Shown here: piece by piece, positions 42,927 through 52,909 of the stretch | Layout: each line of letters starts with the position of its first letter | How positions within the stretch are numbered: the first letter of the stretch is position 1 | NCBI RefSeq assembly: GCF_003097355.1 | Contig: NZ_PYUI01000015.1 | Span: 50,939 to 114,938, forward strand | Reading direction: 5' to 3' | DNA length: 64,000 nt | Origin: Arthrobacter sp. H-02-3 | GTDB taxonomy: Bacteria > Actinomycetota > Actinomycetes > Actinomycetales > Micrococcaceae | Notes under the pieces: model-generated | What the model saw: the letters and a program-made list of their open reading frames with translations, nothing else | Told to the model about the DNA's origin: nothing | Database searches by the model: none | Translations under genes and position numbers: made by a program

Positions 42927-43828
42927 TGCTGTACTCGAAGACCACGCCGGAGCAGAAGCGGATCCGGTTCCGGGAGCTCCTGGCCTCCGGCACCATCCAG
43001 CAGTTCCCGGGCGCGTTCAACCCGCTCTCGGCCCGGCTGATCGAGGAAAAGGGCTTCGCCGGCGTCTACATTTCCGGCGCCGTCCTGGCCAACGACCTCG
43101 GCCTGCCGGACATCGGACTGACCACGCTCACCGAGGTCGCCACCCGGGCCGGGCAGATCGCCCGGATGACCGACCTGCCGTCCATCGTGGACGCCGACAC
43201 GGGCTTCGGCGAGCCGATGAACGTGGCACGGTCCGTCCAGGAACTCGAGAACGCCGGCCTGGCCGGCTGCCACATCGAGGACCAGTTCAATCCGAAGCGC
43301 TGCGGCCACCTCGACGGCAAGAACGTGGTGGACCTCGAGACCGCGACCAAGCGGATCCGCGCCGCGGCCGACGCCCGCCGCGACCCGAACTTCCTGATCA
43401 TGGCCCGGACTGACATCCGGGCCACCGACGGTCTCCAGGCCGCCCAGGACCGGGCCAAGGCCCTCGTAGAGGCCGGGGCCGACGCGATCTTCCCGGAGGC
43501 CATGAAGGACCTGAGCGAATTCCAGGCGATCCGCGACGCCGTCGACGTCCCGATCCTGGCCAACATGACCGAATTCGGCCAGAGCGCCCTGTTCACGGTG
43601 GACGAGCTCGCTGGGGTCGGCGTCAACATGGTGATCTATCCGGTCACCCTTCTCCGTAGTGCCATGGGGGCTGCGGAGCGTACTCTGGAATCGATTAAGG
43701 CCGACGGAACCCAAGAGGCACAGGTTGGGAGCATGCTGACCCGTGCGCGTTTGTACGATCTCGTTGATTATGAGGCTTACAACCGATTCGATACCGGAGT
43801 CTTTAATTTCCATATCCCAGGTCAGTAA
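42926..43828 (+). CDS. prpB: 2-methylisocitrate lyase
   Basis: A 300-residue isocitrate lyase superfamily enzyme that splits 2-methylisocitrate into pyruvate and succinate. Catalytic Cys126 lies in KRCGH. VDADTGFGEP gives metal-binding Asp residues; PEAMKDLSEF and ANMTEFGQS are typical. Length is standard. Tightly coupled to prpD (one-base overlap). The 62-bp gap to prpC contains a ribosome site (AAAGGAG) only. Products enter central metabolism, where pyruvate carboxylase and dicarboxylate uptake also feed. Confidence 0.95.
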   Translation: MLYSKTTPEQKRIRFRELLASGTIQQFPGAFNPLSARLIEEKGFAGVYISGAVLANDLGLPDIGLTTLTEVATRAGQIARMTDLPSIVDADTGFGEPMNVARSVQELENAGLAGCHIEDQFNPKRCGHLDGKNVVDLETATKRIRAAADARRDPNFLIMARTDIRATDGLQAAQDRAKALVEAGADAIFPEAMKDLSEFQAIRDAVDVPILANMTEFGQSALFTVDELAGVGVNMVIYPVTLLRSAMGAAERTLESIKADGTQEAQVGSMLTRARLYDLVDYEAYNRFDTGVFNFHIPGQ

Positions 43829-43890
43829 GCCCCGCATGGAACCGCCGGCACGTGCCGGTATACAGGCGTTAGGAACAAAGGAGTTTCAGC

Positions 43891-45030
43891 ATGGCTGAAC
43901 AGGACATTAAGAAGGGCCTCGCCGGCGTCGTGGTGGACTACACCGCGGTCTCCAAGGTCAACCCGGACACCAACTCGCTGCTCTACCGCGGCTACCCCGT
44001 CCAGGAACTGGCAGCCAAGTGCAGCTTCGAGGAAGTCGCCTACCTGCTCTGGAACGGCGAACTGCCCACCGCGGAGCAGCTGGCCGAGTTCACCGCACGG
44101 GAACGCGCCGGCCGTCCCATCGATCCGGTCGTGAAACAAGTGGTGGACGCGCTGCCCACCACGTCGCACCCGATGGACGTCTGCCGCACGGCAGCCTCCG
44201 TCATGGGCGCACGGCACCCGCTCGCCGAGGACTCCTCGCGCGAGGCCAACATGGCCAAGGCGATCGACCTCTTCGCGGCGATGCCGGCGATTGTGGCCTA
44301 CGACCAGCGCCGCCGGCACGGTCAGGACGTCGTGGCGCCCCGCGACGACCTGGGCTACTCGGCAAACTTCCTCTGGATGGCCTTCGGCGAGGAACCGGTC
44401 CAGGAAGTCGTGGACGCCTTCAACGTCTCGATGATCCTCTACGCCGAGCACTCGTTCAACGCCTCGACCTTCACGGCCCGCGTGATCACCTCAACGCTCT
44501 CGGACCTGCACTCGGCCGTCACCGGGGCGATCGGAGCGCTCAAGGGCCCGCTGCACGGCGGCGCCAACGAGGCCGTCATGCACACCTTCGACGAGATCGG
44601 TATCCGGCAGGAGGAGTCGCTGGACGAGGCCCACGCACGGGCCAAAGCCTGGATGGAGGATGCCCTGGCTCACAAGCGGAAGGTCATGGGCTTCGGCCAC
44701 CGTGTCTACAAGCACGGCGACTCGCGGGTGCCCACCATGAAGGCGGCCCTGGACAAGATGATCGCGCACTACGGCCGCCCGGAGCTGCTGGGCCTGTACA
44801 ACGGGCTGGAAACGGCGATGGACGAGGCCAAGGCGATCAAGCCGAACCTGGACTACCCGGCCGGCCCGACCTACCACCTCATGGGCTTCGACACCCCCAC
44901 CTTCACTCCCTTGTTCGTCGCCAGCCGCATCACGGGCTGGACGGCGCACATCATGGAGCAGCTGGAATCGAACTCCCTGATCCGCCCGCTGAGCGAGTAC
45001 AACGGCGTCGAGGAACGGCACCTGCCGTAA
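43891..45030 (+). CDS. prpC: 2-methylcitrate synthase / citrate synthase-like
   Basis: A 379-residue type II-like citrate synthase joining propionyl-CoA and oxaloacetate. Active-site regions: LYAEHSFNASTFTARV (His), GPLHGGANEAVM (His), MGFGHRVYKHGDSR and the acid Asp in LMGFDTPTFTPLFV. The short length and the prp operon position support methylcitrate synthase over housekeeping citrate synthase, although such enzymes often accept acetyl-CoA too. AAAGGAG precedes the ATG. A terminator follows at 45051. Confidence 0.94.
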   Translation: MAEQDIKKGLAGVVVDYTAVSKVNPDTNSLLYRGYPVQELAAKCSFEEVAYLLWNGELPTAEQLAEFTARERAGRPIDPVVKQVVDALPTTSHPMDVCRTAASVMGARHPLAEDSSREANMAKAIDLFAAMPAIVAYDQRRRHGQDVVAPRDDLGYSANFLWMAFGEEPVQEVVDAFNVSMILYAEHSFNASTFTARVITSTLSDLHSAVTGAIGALKGPLHGGANEAVMHTFDEIGIRQEESLDEAHARAKAWMEDALAHKRKVMGFGHRVYKHGDSRVPTMKAALDKMIAHYGRPELLGLYNGLETAMDEAKAIKPNLDYPAGPTYHLMGFDTPTFTPLFVASRITGWTAHIMEQLESNSLIRPLSEYNGVEERHLP

Positions 45031-45050
45031 CTTTCGAACGACGCACGACG

Positions 45051-45082
45051 GCGGGCCGGTCACCTTTCAGGTGGCCGGCCCG
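45051..45082. terminator. Terminator between prpC and the anti-sigma-like gene
   Basis: GCGGGCCGG (45051-45059) pairs with CCGGCCCGC (45074-45082), and CACC/GGTG extends the stem inside. TTCGTTG follows on the plus strand. The flanking genes are convergent. Confidence 0.82.
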
Positions 45083-45106
45083 CTTCGTTGTGCCTGCGGA
45101 CTGGGC

Positions 45107-46441
45107 CTAGCCGACCTTAGTGACGGTCAGCGAGGTGATGACCGTCTTGAGGTCCTTGTAGGCCTGGGTGCGGGTGAAGGCTGCAGCCTCCTCCATGGTC
45201 TTGAATTTGTAGAGGCCCCACGCGGGGCCGCCAAGCGGACGGCGATCCGTAAAGCTGTACGTCTTCAGGGCCCCGGGTCCGCCCACCGCGAAATCAAGCA
45301 CACAACCGATCCCGTCCTGTCCGGCAATGCGGTTCGTAACTCCTATTCCAGCCTGGACGGGGCCACCGTCATCGGCTGCCGATGTCATGGCGACGAAGAC
45401 GAACCGCGGTGTGCCCTGTGCCGGGGCGGCCGGGTCGAACGGCAGCTCCGGCATACTCTGGCTGTCAAGAACCTTGTAGGGTGCATTGTTGCGGCAGGCA
45501 CTAGTGCTCCAGTCAGTGGTGTCGCCGTCAGCCAGCCGAGCCACGACCCGGCCGGTGGAGTCTTTGAGGGCAGTTCCGGGGCCGTTTGACATGGATATGC
45601 TCTCGGATGGGTCGGCCAGGCTCCACGTCGCCGGATAGTCAAAGCTGACTCGGTAGCCCGTGGACAACTCTTCATACGTTTTGATCCCGCGGGCGGCAAG
45701 GCTTCCCGGCTCAGGTGCCCCGACCAGCGCCTTTCGGAGGTCGACGGGAATGCCCTTGTCCGCAAATTCCCTGTCCATGGACTGTTCGGCGGTCAATCCG
45801 TCGTTGTTCGCTGCCGCCTGCTCCCAGCCGGGCACGTTCGCCCATGGTTGGGCAGCGTCGAAGACGTATTTGCGGTCAGCTAGCCTGGCCATCCAGAACC
45901 AGCTGCCGGCGTCGGCCTGGCCGCCTGAGGCCTGGACGCTCAAGGCCATCCAGTCTCCCGCGCAGGCCGCAACCCTTGCGGTGGGCAACTGGTCAGCGAA
46001 CCAGCTCTGAACGCCGGCCACGCTGTCCTTCGTACAGGCGACAGGTCCGGCAGCGGCCGGCAGGCTCGCCGCTGCCGTGGCCGTCGGGGTGGGCGTTGGC
46101 GTTGCGCTGGCAGAGGCCGACGCTGAGACCGTCGGCGACGCGGGCACCGTCGGTGTGACGGTACTTGCCGGTGCCGGGGCCGTGGTGAGTGCGCCCAGGT
46201 TCGTCGCCACGAGCACTCCCGCGGTGACGGCGGCCGCGGCGAGCGTCAGAACACCTGCGAGCCTGGCCCGACGGTGCTTCCGGTCCGCCAGGGAGACGAC
46301 ATTGCGCGGCAGGCTGTCGCTGAACTCCCTCGGCTCGGTGAGCATCCGACGCAAGGCTGCCTCGCCGTCGGGCACCGACGGATCGTTGCGCACGGGGTCC
46401 GTCGCGGAAATCATGTTCTTGATCGGATCCATCTCAGGCAC
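45107..46441 (-). CDS. Putative anti-sigma-like membrane protein with large extracellular domain
   Basis: A 444-residue protein directly downstream of an ECF sigma gene. A cytoplasmic N-terminus (about 58 residues, EAALRRMLTEPREFSDSLPRNVVSLADRKHRRARL) is followed by one transmembrane helix (about 61-82). A Thr/Pro/Ala/Ser-rich linker (about 90-130) leads to a roughly 310-residue extracytoplasmic region with several Cys and Trp. No zinc-binding HxxxCxxC motif is seen, so it is not a classical ZAS anti-sigma factor. The start is GTG 46441, overlapping the sigma gene by eight bases; ATG 46432 is an alternative. Anti-sigma function is inferred from layout only. Confidence 0.7.
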   Translation of the reverse strand: MPEMDPIKNMISATDPVRNDPSVPDGEAALRRMLTEPREFSDSLPRNVVSLADRKHRRARLAGVLTLAAAAVTAGVLVATNLGALTTAPAPASTVTPTVPASPTVSASASASATPTPTPTATAAASLPAAAGPVACTKDSVAGVQSWFADQLPTARVAACAGDWMALSVQASGGQADAGSWFWMARLADRKYVFDAAQPWANVPGWEQAAANNDGLTAEQSMDREFADKGIPVDLRKALVGAPEPGSLAARGIKTYEELSTGYRVSFDYPATWSLADPSESISMSNGPGTALKDSTGRVVARLADGDTTDWSTSACRNNAPYKVLDSQSMPELPFDPAAPAQGTPRFVFVAMTSAADDGGPVQAGIGVTNRIAGQDGIGCVLDFAVGGPGALKTYSFTDRRPLGGPAWGLYKFKTMEEAAAFTRTQAYKDLKTVITSLTVTKVG

Positions 46442-46943
46442 CCATCTTCTGTGTCATCGTTGCGGCGCCGGACGGCATCTGCTTGCGAAAGGCCGCCCGG
46501 GCCCGGTGCAGCCGGACCTTGGCGGCGGACTCATTGCAGCCCAGCACGCCGGCGATTTCGGTGATGCTTAGCTCGTCCCAGTAGGCCAGTTGGAGGATGT
46601 CCCGGTCCTTCTCCCGCAGCGCCGCCATGGCGTCCTGCACTGCGACATTCTCCGAGTCATCGCCGAACCGCACCACGGCTGCGGAACGCAGCTTGTCCTG
46701 AAGCGCCTCCTGCCGGTCACGGCTCCGGTACGCATTCCCGGTCAGGTTGCGGGCCACCGTCAGGAGCCACGCGATATCTGTCCGCGGTGCGCCGTCCCAC
46801 TTCTGCCACACCACCCGGAAGACGTCCGCGGCAAGTTCCTCCGCCAGCTCCGCTGATTCCACCCGCCGGCGTACAAACGTGTACACCCGCGGGTAGCTGT
46901 CTTTATGAATGGCGATGAACGCCAATTCGCGCTCCGAAAGCAC
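46434..46943 (-). CDS. ECF-type RNA polymerase sigma factor
   Basis: A 169-residue extracytoplasmic-function sigma factor. Region 2 (ERELAFIAIHKDSYPRVYTFVRRRVESAELAEELAADVFRVVWQKW) lies at about residues 4-50. Region 4 helix-turn-helix (LREKDRDILQLAYWDELSITEIAGVLGCNESAAKVRLHRARAAFRK) lies at about 110-157. The GTG start at 46943 is preceded by GGGGGA; the longer open frame upstream is antisense to the Nudix gene. It overlaps a membrane protein gene that is its probable regulator. The group cannot be assigned by eye. Confidence 0.9.
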   Translation of the reverse strand: MLSERELAFIAIHKDSYPRVYTFVRRRVESAELAEELAADVFRVVWQKWDGAPRTDIAWLLTVARNLTGNAYRSRDRQEALQDKLRSAAVVRFGDDSENVAVQDAMAALREKDRDILQLAYWDELSITEIAGVLGCNESAAKVRLHRARAAFRKQMPSGAATMTQKMGA

Positions 46944-47011
46944 GCATCCCCCAAATGAGAAGTTTCCTGAACTGCTGGATACCTGTCTTGTTTCCGGCCG
47001 CCGGGCAGGGG

Positions 47012-47500
47012 TTACACTCCCCGCAAAGAATATTCTGCGGACGCCACCGTCTCGTTGTCGTCGTTGAGGGTGATGATCGCCTCGACGATGTTCTCGGAAA
47101 GCGCCAACGGGAGCCAGTGTTCGGCGTCCTGCCACATGCGCTCCAGCGGCAGGGCGGCCACCCGGAACCATTCCGGGATGATCTCCTGGCTTTCTATCGG
47201 ATCGCCGGACCAGCGGCGGGTGGTAAACAGGCTCGTGGACATATTCCATTCCGGCCGGGCGGGAAAGACGAATTCGATCAGCCCGGCGACCCGGAGATCG
47301 TGCTCTTCGACCACGATTCCGGATTCTTCGAAGACTTCGCGGCAGGCAGCCTCGGCGTGCGACTCCCCCGGTTCCACGTGCCCGCCCAGCCCTACGATTT
47401 TCCCGACGCCGAACCCGGTCTTCTTGGTACCGAGCAGGACGTGCGTCCCGGCGGCTTCGTCGCGTAGCAGGAAGCACAGAGTGACAGCTGTCGAATTCAT
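47012..47500 (-). CDS. Nudix hydrolase, MTH1/MutT-like
   Basis: A 162-residue Nudix enzyme whose box GGHVEPGESHAEAACREVFEESGI matches GX5EX7REUXEEXGU at about residues 39-62. Overall form (TLCFLL...VLLGTKKTGFGVGKIVGLGGHVEPGES, then FPARPEW...LFTTRRWSGDPIESQEIIPEWF) resembles 8-oxo-(d)GTP diphosphatases that clean the nucleotide pool of oxidised bases. Single gene, 68 bp upstream of the sigma gene; no ribosome-site overlap with either neighbour. Substrate is not certain. Confidence 0.88.
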   Translation of the reverse strand: MNSTAVTLCFLLRDEAAGTHVLLGTKKTGFGVGKIVGLGGHVEPGESHAEAACREVFEESGIVVEEHDLRVAGLIEFVFPARPEWNMSTSLFTTRRWSGDPIESQEIIPEWFRVAALPLERMWQDAEHWLPLALSENIVEAIITLNDDNETVASAEYSLRGV

Positions 47501-47567
47501 GGATCAACATTAGCGCCCGGCCCCGGTGGCTGGGGCCGCCCCGCCGCGGTTGGCCCGGGTGGCCGTC

Positions 47568-48587
47568 CTAGCCCAGGGCGCGCGGGTGCGCGGCGGCGTA
47601 GATCTCCCGCAGCGTATCGGCCGTCACCTGGGTGTAGACCTGCGTGGTGGTCACCGACGCGTGCCCCAGCAGCTCCTGGACCACGCGGACGTCGGCACCG
47701 CCCTCCAGCAGGTGGGTGGCGAAGGAGTGCCGCAGGGTGTGCGGTGACACGTCCTTGGTGATGTTGGCCTTGTCCGCGGCCGACTTAAGGATGGTCCAGG
47801 CGCTTTGCCGGCTGATCCTGCCGCCGCGGGCGTTCAGGAATAGCGCCGGGGTGCCCTTGCCCTTGGCGGCCAGCAGGGGCCGGCCGCGGACGAGGTAGGC
47901 GTCGAGAGCTCGTGCCCCGAATGATCCCAGCGGGACGAGGCGTTCCTTGGACCCCTTGCCGAAGAGCCTCACGATCGCGGGACCCTCGCTGTCACCGGCC
48001 CTGCGCGAGGCGTGCAAGGAGATGTCGTCGACGTCAAGGCCCACGGCCTCGCTGATGCGGGCTCCGGTGGAGTAGAGGAACTCGAGCAGGGCACGGTCAC
48101 GCAGTCCGGTGGCCGTATCCGTGCCGACGGCCTCGAGGATCCTCGTGACCTCCCCGACGCTGATCGCCTTGGGCAGGCGCTTGCCGGGCATCGGCGGGTG
48201 GACGTCGCTGGCCGGGTCGGTGGGCGTGATGCCTTCCAGCGCCCAGAATTTGTGCAGACCGCGCACTGCCACGACGGTGCGTGCCGCGGACCGGACGCCG
48301 AGGGAGGACCCTCCGTCGGACCCGTCGGACAAGGCCTGGACGAAGCCGGTGACATCATGCCGGGTGACGTCCGCCGGGCGCTGGCGGCCCGAACGGGCGA
48401 GGTAGCTCGCGTAGCGGACAAGGTCCCGCCGGTACGCGGCGAGGGTGTTCGCCGCCAGTCCGCGTTCGACCCCCATGTGCTGCAGGTAGTCAGTGATGGC
48501 GCGGTCAATCTCCGTCTGCGGCCGAACCGTCGGCGCCGGGGAGCGCGGTTCCAGCGTCTGCGGGCCGGCGATCAGCGCGTCGGTCAT
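47568..48587 (-). CDS. xerD: Site-specific tyrosine recombinase XerD
   Basis: A 339-residue recombinase that resolves chromosome dimers at dif with XerC. The N-terminal SAM-like domain ([24 protein letters not shown]) is at about 30-110. The catalytic domain has STGARISE (Arg), the [39 protein letters not shown] block with His-x-x-Arg, His and the nucleophile Tyr near residue 318. ATG 48587 overlaps the Nudix stop (ATGA) and is preferred over an upstream in-frame GTG/ATG. Matches Rv1701, so not a phage integrase. Confidence 0.93.
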   Translation of the reverse strand: MTDALIAGPQTLEPRSPAPTVRPQTEIDRAITDYLQHMGVERGLAANTLAAYRRDLVRYASYLARSGRQRPADVTRHDVTGFVQALSDGSDGGSSLGVRSAARTVVAVRGLHKFWALEGITPTDPASDVHPPMPGKRLPKAISVGEVTRILEAVGTDTATGLRDRALLEFLYSTGARISEAVGLDVDDISLHASRRAGDSEGPAIVRLFGKGSKERLVPLGSFGARALDAYLVRGRPLLAAKGKGTPALFLNARGGRISRQSAWTILKSAADKANITKDVSPHTLRHSFATHLLEGGADVRVVQELLGHASVTTTQVYTQVTADTLREIYAAAHPRALG

Positions 48588-49249
48588 CGGCGCTGGCTGG
48601 GATGGGCCGGCCAAGGCGCGTGGGCCGGGCGGAGGCTTGCGAAGTTGTCGGCGCGGGCGGCGGCCGCCGCAAGGACGCCAACGACGGCGGACGGGTTGTG
48701 GAGGCGGCCGTCCAGCACTGCCTGCACGGCCTCGTCCAGCGGCGTCCAGTGCAGTTCGATTTCGGCTTCCTCCTCGGTACGGACGTGCCGCTCGTGTCCC
48801 GGCACCTCCCTCAGGCCGCGGGCCAGGTAGATGCGGATGGCCTCGCTGGAGGACCCCGGGGAGTTGAAGAAGTCTGCCAGCACGTTCCAGCGGTCCGCCA
48901 CCAGGTCCGCCTCCTCGGCGAGCTCGCGGGCGGCGCCGACGACAAAGTCCTCGCCTTCGACGTCGAGCAGCCCTGCGGGAATCTCCCAGAGATCCATGCC
49001 GACGGGGTGCCGGTACTGCCGGAGCAGCAGGACGTCGCCGGCGTCGTTCATCGGGAGAACGGCTACCGCACCGGGATGGTCGATGTAGTCCCGGACGAGG
49101 GTGTCGCCGTCGTCGTTGAGCTGGAAGCTGTCACTGACGACGTCCCAGATCCTGCCTTCGTACACCTTCTGGGAAGACAAAAGACGGCGCGGGCTCGGTT
49201 CGTCCGAAACCTGCCGTGCAGCATTGGGGGTCTCAGACATACCGGGCAT
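48584..49249 (-). CDS. ADP-ribose pyrophosphatase-like Nudix hydrolase
   Basis: A 221-residue Nudix enzyme of the ADP-ribose pyrophosphatase group (Rv1700-like). Motifs: [55 protein letters not shown], which includes the Nudix box with the REL-EE core. A Tyr/Pro-rich region about 15 residues past the box fits ADP-ribose specificity loosely. The start ATG 49249 has AGGACGG upstream. It lies between pyrG and xerD in the conserved order. Confidence 0.9.
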   Translation of the reverse strand: MPGMSETPNAARQVSDEPSPRRLLSSQKVYEGRIWDVVSDSFQLNDDGDTLVRDYIDHPGAVAVLPMNDAGDVLLLRQYRHPVGMDLWEIPAGLLDVEGEDFVVGAARELAEEADLVADRWNVLADFFNSPGSSSEAIRIYLARGLREVPGHERHVRTEEEAEIELHWTPLDEAVQAVLDGRLHNPSAVVGVLAAAAARADNFASLRPAHAPWPAHPSQRR

Positions 49250-49276
49250 CGCGCCGTCCTTTGATTCAGTTGGAAA

Positions 49277-51085
49277 TTACTTGGACACTGCTGCCGACGA
49301 GGGCTTGGCGGCAGCGGCCGGGGCGGTAGCCGGGGCTTCTGCCGTGGCGCTGGCGCCGGTACTTGCCGCCGGTGCAGCGTCGGCGGCGTGCTGGTGATCC
49401 AAGGCCGCCTTGACTAGGCCCGCGAAGAGCGGGTGCGGGCGCGTGGGCCGCGAGCTGAGCTCGGGGTGCGCCTGCGTGGCCACGTAGTACGGGTGGACGT
49501 CGCGGGGAAGTTCCACGAACTCGACCAGCTTGCCGTCGGGCGACGTACCTGAGAATGAAAGCCCCTTGGCGGCAATCTGATCCCGGTACTTGTTGTTGAC
49601 CTCGTAGCGGTGCCGGTGCCGTTCGCTGACCTTGGTGGCGCCGTAGGTTTCGGCAACAACGGAGCCTTCATCGAGCTTGGCTTCGTAGAGGCCCAGGCGC
49701 ATGGTGCCGCCGAGGTCGCCCTTGCCGTCAACGATGTCCAGCTGTTCTTCCATCGTGGCGATGACCGGGTACTTGGAGTCAGGCTCGAACTCGGAGGAGG
49801 ATGCGCCTTCGAGTCCGACCACGTTGCGGGCGTACTCGATCACCATGCACTGCAGGCCCAGGCAGAGGCCCAGGACCGGGAGCTTGGTTTCGCGGGCGTA
49901 CTTCAGGGCGCCCAGCTTGCCTTCGAGGCCGCGGATGCCGAAGCCGCCCGGCACGCAGATGGCGTCGACACCGGCGAGGGACTGCGCGGCGCCCTCGCGG
50001 GTTTCGCATTCGTCCGAGGGGACCCAGCGGATCTTGACCTTGGTGTCGTTGGCGAAGCCGCCGGCGCGCAGGGCCTCCGTGACGGACAGGTAGGCGTCCG
50101 GCAGGTCGATGTACTTGCCGACGAGCGCGATCTCAACCTCGTGCTTCGGGTTGTGGACGGCGTCGAGCAGCTTGTCCCAGCTGGTCCAGTCCACGTCCTT
50201 GAACGGCAGGTCCAGGGCACGGACGATGTAGGAGTCCAAGCCCTGGGAGTGCAGGGTCTTGGGGATGTCGTAGATGCTGGGCGCGTCCGGGCAGCCGATC
50301 ACGGCGTCGATGTCGACGTCGCACATGCGGCCGATCTTCTCGCGCATCGGCTGCGGGACGTCGCGGTCCGAACGGATCACGATTGCCTCGGGCTGGATGC
50401 CGATGGAGCGCAGCGCGGCAACGGAGTGCTGCGTCGGCTTGGTCTTGAGCTCCTGGGACGGCCCGATGTACGGCACGAGCGATACGTGGAGGAAGAACAC
50501 ATTGTTGCGCCCGATGTCCTGGCGGACCTGGCGGGCGGATTCGAGGAACGGCTGGGACTCGATGTCGCCCACGGTTCCGCCGATTTCGGTGATGATGACG
50601 TCGGGGGCGTTCTTGCCCTCGGCGGGCAGCCGCATGCGCCGCTTGATCTCATCGGTGATGTGCGGGATGACCTGGACGGTGTCGCCGAGGTATTCGCCGC
50701 GGCGTTCCTTGGCGATGACAGTCGAGTAGACCTGGCCGGTTGTGACGTTGGCCGAGCCTTCGAGGTTTTCATCGAGGAAGCGCTCGTAGTGGCCGATGTC
50801 CAGGTCCGTTTCGGCGCCGTCGTCAGTGACGAAGACTTCGCCGTGCTGGAAGGGGTTCATCGTGCCCGGATCCACGTTCAGATAGGGATCGAGCTTTTGC
50901 ATTGTTACAGACAGACCGCGAGCCCGCAGGAGGTGGCCGAGGCTCGAAGCCGTCAGTCCCTTACCGAGCGAGGACGCTACACCACCGGTGACGAAGATGT
51001 GTTTGGTCGTCTTGGACGAGCCCGGAAACCGGGAATTTACACGAGAGTTTGATCGCTGCACCACGGGGTTTGAGCTTATCATCAA
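49277..51085 (-). CDS. pyrG: CTP synthase
   Basis: A 602-residue glutamine-dependent CTP synthase. The synthase domain opens [24 protein letters not shown] (about residue 26 on). The allosteric and UTP sites follow ([13 protein letters not shown]). The glutaminase domain (about 315-560) has [29 protein letters not shown] (nucleophile Cys) and the His-Pro-Glu triad [11 protein letters not shown]. Start ATG 51085 gives about 25 basic residues before the domain. After the family core there is a 35-residue Ala/Thr/Pro-rich tail. It lies 84 bp from recN. Confidence 0.96.
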   Translation of the reverse strand: MMISSNPVVQRSNSRVNSRFPGSSKTTKHIFVTGGVASSLGKGLTASSLGHLLRARGLSVTMQKLDPYLNVDPGTMNPFQHGEVFVTDDGAETDLDIGHYERFLDENLEGSANVTTGQVYSTVIAKERRGEYLGDTVQVIPHITDEIKRRMRLPAEGKNAPDVIITEIGGTVGDIESQPFLESARQVRQDIGRNNVFFLHVSLVPYIGPSQELKTKPTQHSVAALRSIGIQPEAIVIRSDRDVPQPMREKIGRMCDVDIDAVIGCPDAPSIYDIPKTLHSQGLDSYIVRALDLPFKDVDWTSWDKLLDAVHNPKHEVEIALVGKYIDLPDAYLSVTEALRAGGFANDTKVKIRWVPSDECETREGAAQSLAGVDAICVPGGFGIRGLEGKLGALKYARETKLPVLGLCLGLQCMVIEYARNVVGLEGASSSEFEPDSKYPVIATMEEQLDIVDGKGDLGGTMRLGLYEAKLDEGSVVAETYGATKVSERHRHRYEVNNKYRDQIAAKGLSFSGTSPDGKLVEFVELPRDVHPYYVATQAHPELSSRPTRPHPLFAGLVKAALDHQHAADAAPAASTGASATAEAPATAPAAAAKPSSAAVSK

Positions 51086-51169
51086 TTCGGCCTTCCACGG
51101 GTTCTTTGGCGGGATCCCGATGTGATTGTTGTCCTAGCGGCGGTCGTTGCTGCGGTACTGGCGGGCCCC

Positions 51170-52906
51170 TCAGATCTGCGGGAGGAGCTTGGCGTCGTCC
51201 AGCAGTTCCTGGGCGTGGGCCTGGGCCGATTCCGAGTCCTCCTGGCCGGCGAGCATGCGGGCCAGCTCGCGGACGCGCTCGGCCTCGTCCAGCAGTTGAA
51301 CGTCGCTGGAGGTGAAGCCGGTGGCGGTGGCGCCGTCGGCGCCCCGGACGGAGGTCTTCGTGACCCGGATGTGCTGGTTCGCGAAGGCGGCCACCTGCGG
51401 CAGGTGGGTCACCACGAGGACCTGGACGTGCCGGGCCAGCATCGCCAGCCGGCGCCCAATCTCGACGGCGGCGCGGCCGCCCACGCCAGCGTCGACCTCG
51501 TCGAAGACGAACGTCGGGACGGGGTCGACGGCGGCCAGCACCACCTCGATGGCGAGCATGACGCGGGAGAGTTCACCACCCGAGGCCCCCTTGCCCAGCG
51601 GCCGGGCCGGGGCCCCGGAGTGCGGCTGGAGCAGGAAGGAGATCTCGTCTGCGCCGAACGGTCCCAGCTGCTCTGTTGGTTCCACATTGATGACCAGGGT
51701 GGCGTCGGCCATGGCCAGCGCCGTCAGCTCCGCGCTGACCCGGGCAGAGAGGTCCTTCGCGGCCTTGGTGCGCGCCTTGCTGATCGCGGCGGCCTGCTTC
51801 CGGAGCCCGGCTTCGGCGCGGGTGACCTCGGCATCCAGCGCCTCGATCCGGGTGGAGTCGTCCTGCAGTTCGTCGTACCGGGCGCGGGCTTGCTCGGCCC
51901 AGACCAGAACCTCGTCGATGCTCGGCGCGTACTTCCGGACCAGCTTGGCCAGCACCGCCCGGCGGTCCTCGATCTCGGCGAGCCGCTCCGGCCCCTCGGT
52001 GTCCAGGGCGGCCTGGTAGCTGGCGAGCTCGGTGGCGATGTCGTTGAGCAGGAAACCGACCTCGGCCAGGCGTGCCGCGGCCGAGCCCAGCTCCTCGTCG
52101 TGTTCGGCCACGTGCTCCAGGGTGCGCTTGGCGGCATCCACCAAGGTGGTGGCGTCGGCGTCTTCGCCGAAGTCCTCGGCGATGAGCGCCTGGTGGGCGG
52201 TGCTGGCCGCAATCCGCAGTTCCTCGACGTTGGCCAGCTTCACGGCCTCGGCCTTCAGGGCCTCGTCCTCCCCCGGCTGCGGGTCGACGCCGTCGATCTC
52301 GGCGAGGGCAGCCTGCAGCGACTCGGCCTCGCGGAGGCGCTCCCGGGCGGCACTGCGCAAGGCATCCAGCTCACCCTGGCTGGCGTGCCAGTGGGCGTAG
52401 AGCTCCTGATAGGTAGCCAGTGTCTTGGCGAGGCTGTCGCCGGCGAACTTGTCCAAAGCGCCGCGTTGCGCCACCGGGCTCTTGAGTCGGATCTGGTCCG
52501 ATTGTCCGTGCACCACCACCAGCGTTTCGCCGATTTCGGCGAGCACGCCGACCGGCGCGGCGCGTCCGCCCACGTATGCGCGGCTGCGGCCGTCGGCGCC
52601 GACGCTGCGGGCCAGCAACAGCTCCGCGCCGCCGTCGAACTCCTCGATCTCCGCGCCCGCCTCGCGGGCCCGCGCGATGGCGGCGTGTCCGGCGTCGAGC
52701 TTCAGCACGGCCTCCGCGGAGGCGCTCTTCGCGCCGCTGCGGACGGCGCCGGCGTCTGACCTGGCGCCGAGGAGCAGGCCGACGGCGGTGACCACCATGG
52801 TTTTGCCGGCGCCGGTCTCACCGGTCACCACGCTGAGGCCCGGGCCCAGCGGCAAGATGGCGTCGGTGATGACGCCGAGGTCGCGGATTCTCAGTTCTTC
52901 AAGCAT
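51170..52906 (-). CDS. recN: DNA repair protein RecN
   Basis: A 578-residue SMC-like ATPase for double-strand break repair. Walker A GETGAGKTMVVTAVGLLLGARS lies at about 29-50. Long coiled-coil arms follow (about 150-380). The C-terminal half has GASGGELSRVMLAIEVVL (signature) and TFVFDEVDAGVGGRAAVEIG (Walker B). Start ATG three bases after nadK. Length is normal for the family. Downstream of tlyA-nadK, as in Rv1694-1696. Confidence 0.95.
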   Translation of the reverse strand: MLEELRIRDLGVITDAILPLGPGLSVVTGETGAGKTMVVTAVGLLLGARSDAGAVRSGAKSASAEAVLKLDAGHAAIARAREAGAEIEEFDGGAELLLARSVGADGRSRAYVGGRAAPVGVLAEIGETLVVVHGQSDQIRLKSPVAQRGALDKFAGDSLAKTLATYQELYAHWHASQGELDALRSAARERLREAESLQAALAEIDGVDPQPGEDEALKAEAVKLANVEELRIAASTAHQALIAEDFGEDADATTLVDAAKRTLEHVAEHDEELGSAAARLAEVGFLLNDIATELASYQAALDTEGPERLAEIEDRRAVLAKLVRKYAPSIDEVLVWAEQARARYDELQDDSTRIEALDAEVTRAEAGLRKQAAAISKARTKAAKDLSARVSAELTALAMADATLVINVEPTEQLGPFGADEISFLLQPHSGAPARPLGKGASGGELSRVMLAIEVVLAAVDPVPTFVFDEVDAGVGGRAAVEIGRRLAMLARHVQVLVVTHLPQVAAFANQHIRVTKTSVRGADGATATGFTSSDVQLLDEAERVRELARMLAGQEDSESAQAHAQELLDDAKLLPQI

Positions 52907-52909
52907 GGT

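Noticed and set aside
47568..48587. Tyrosine recombinase as a phage or island integrase
   Set aside because: Sequence motifs and the xerD-Nudix-pyrG order mark it as chromosomal XerD.
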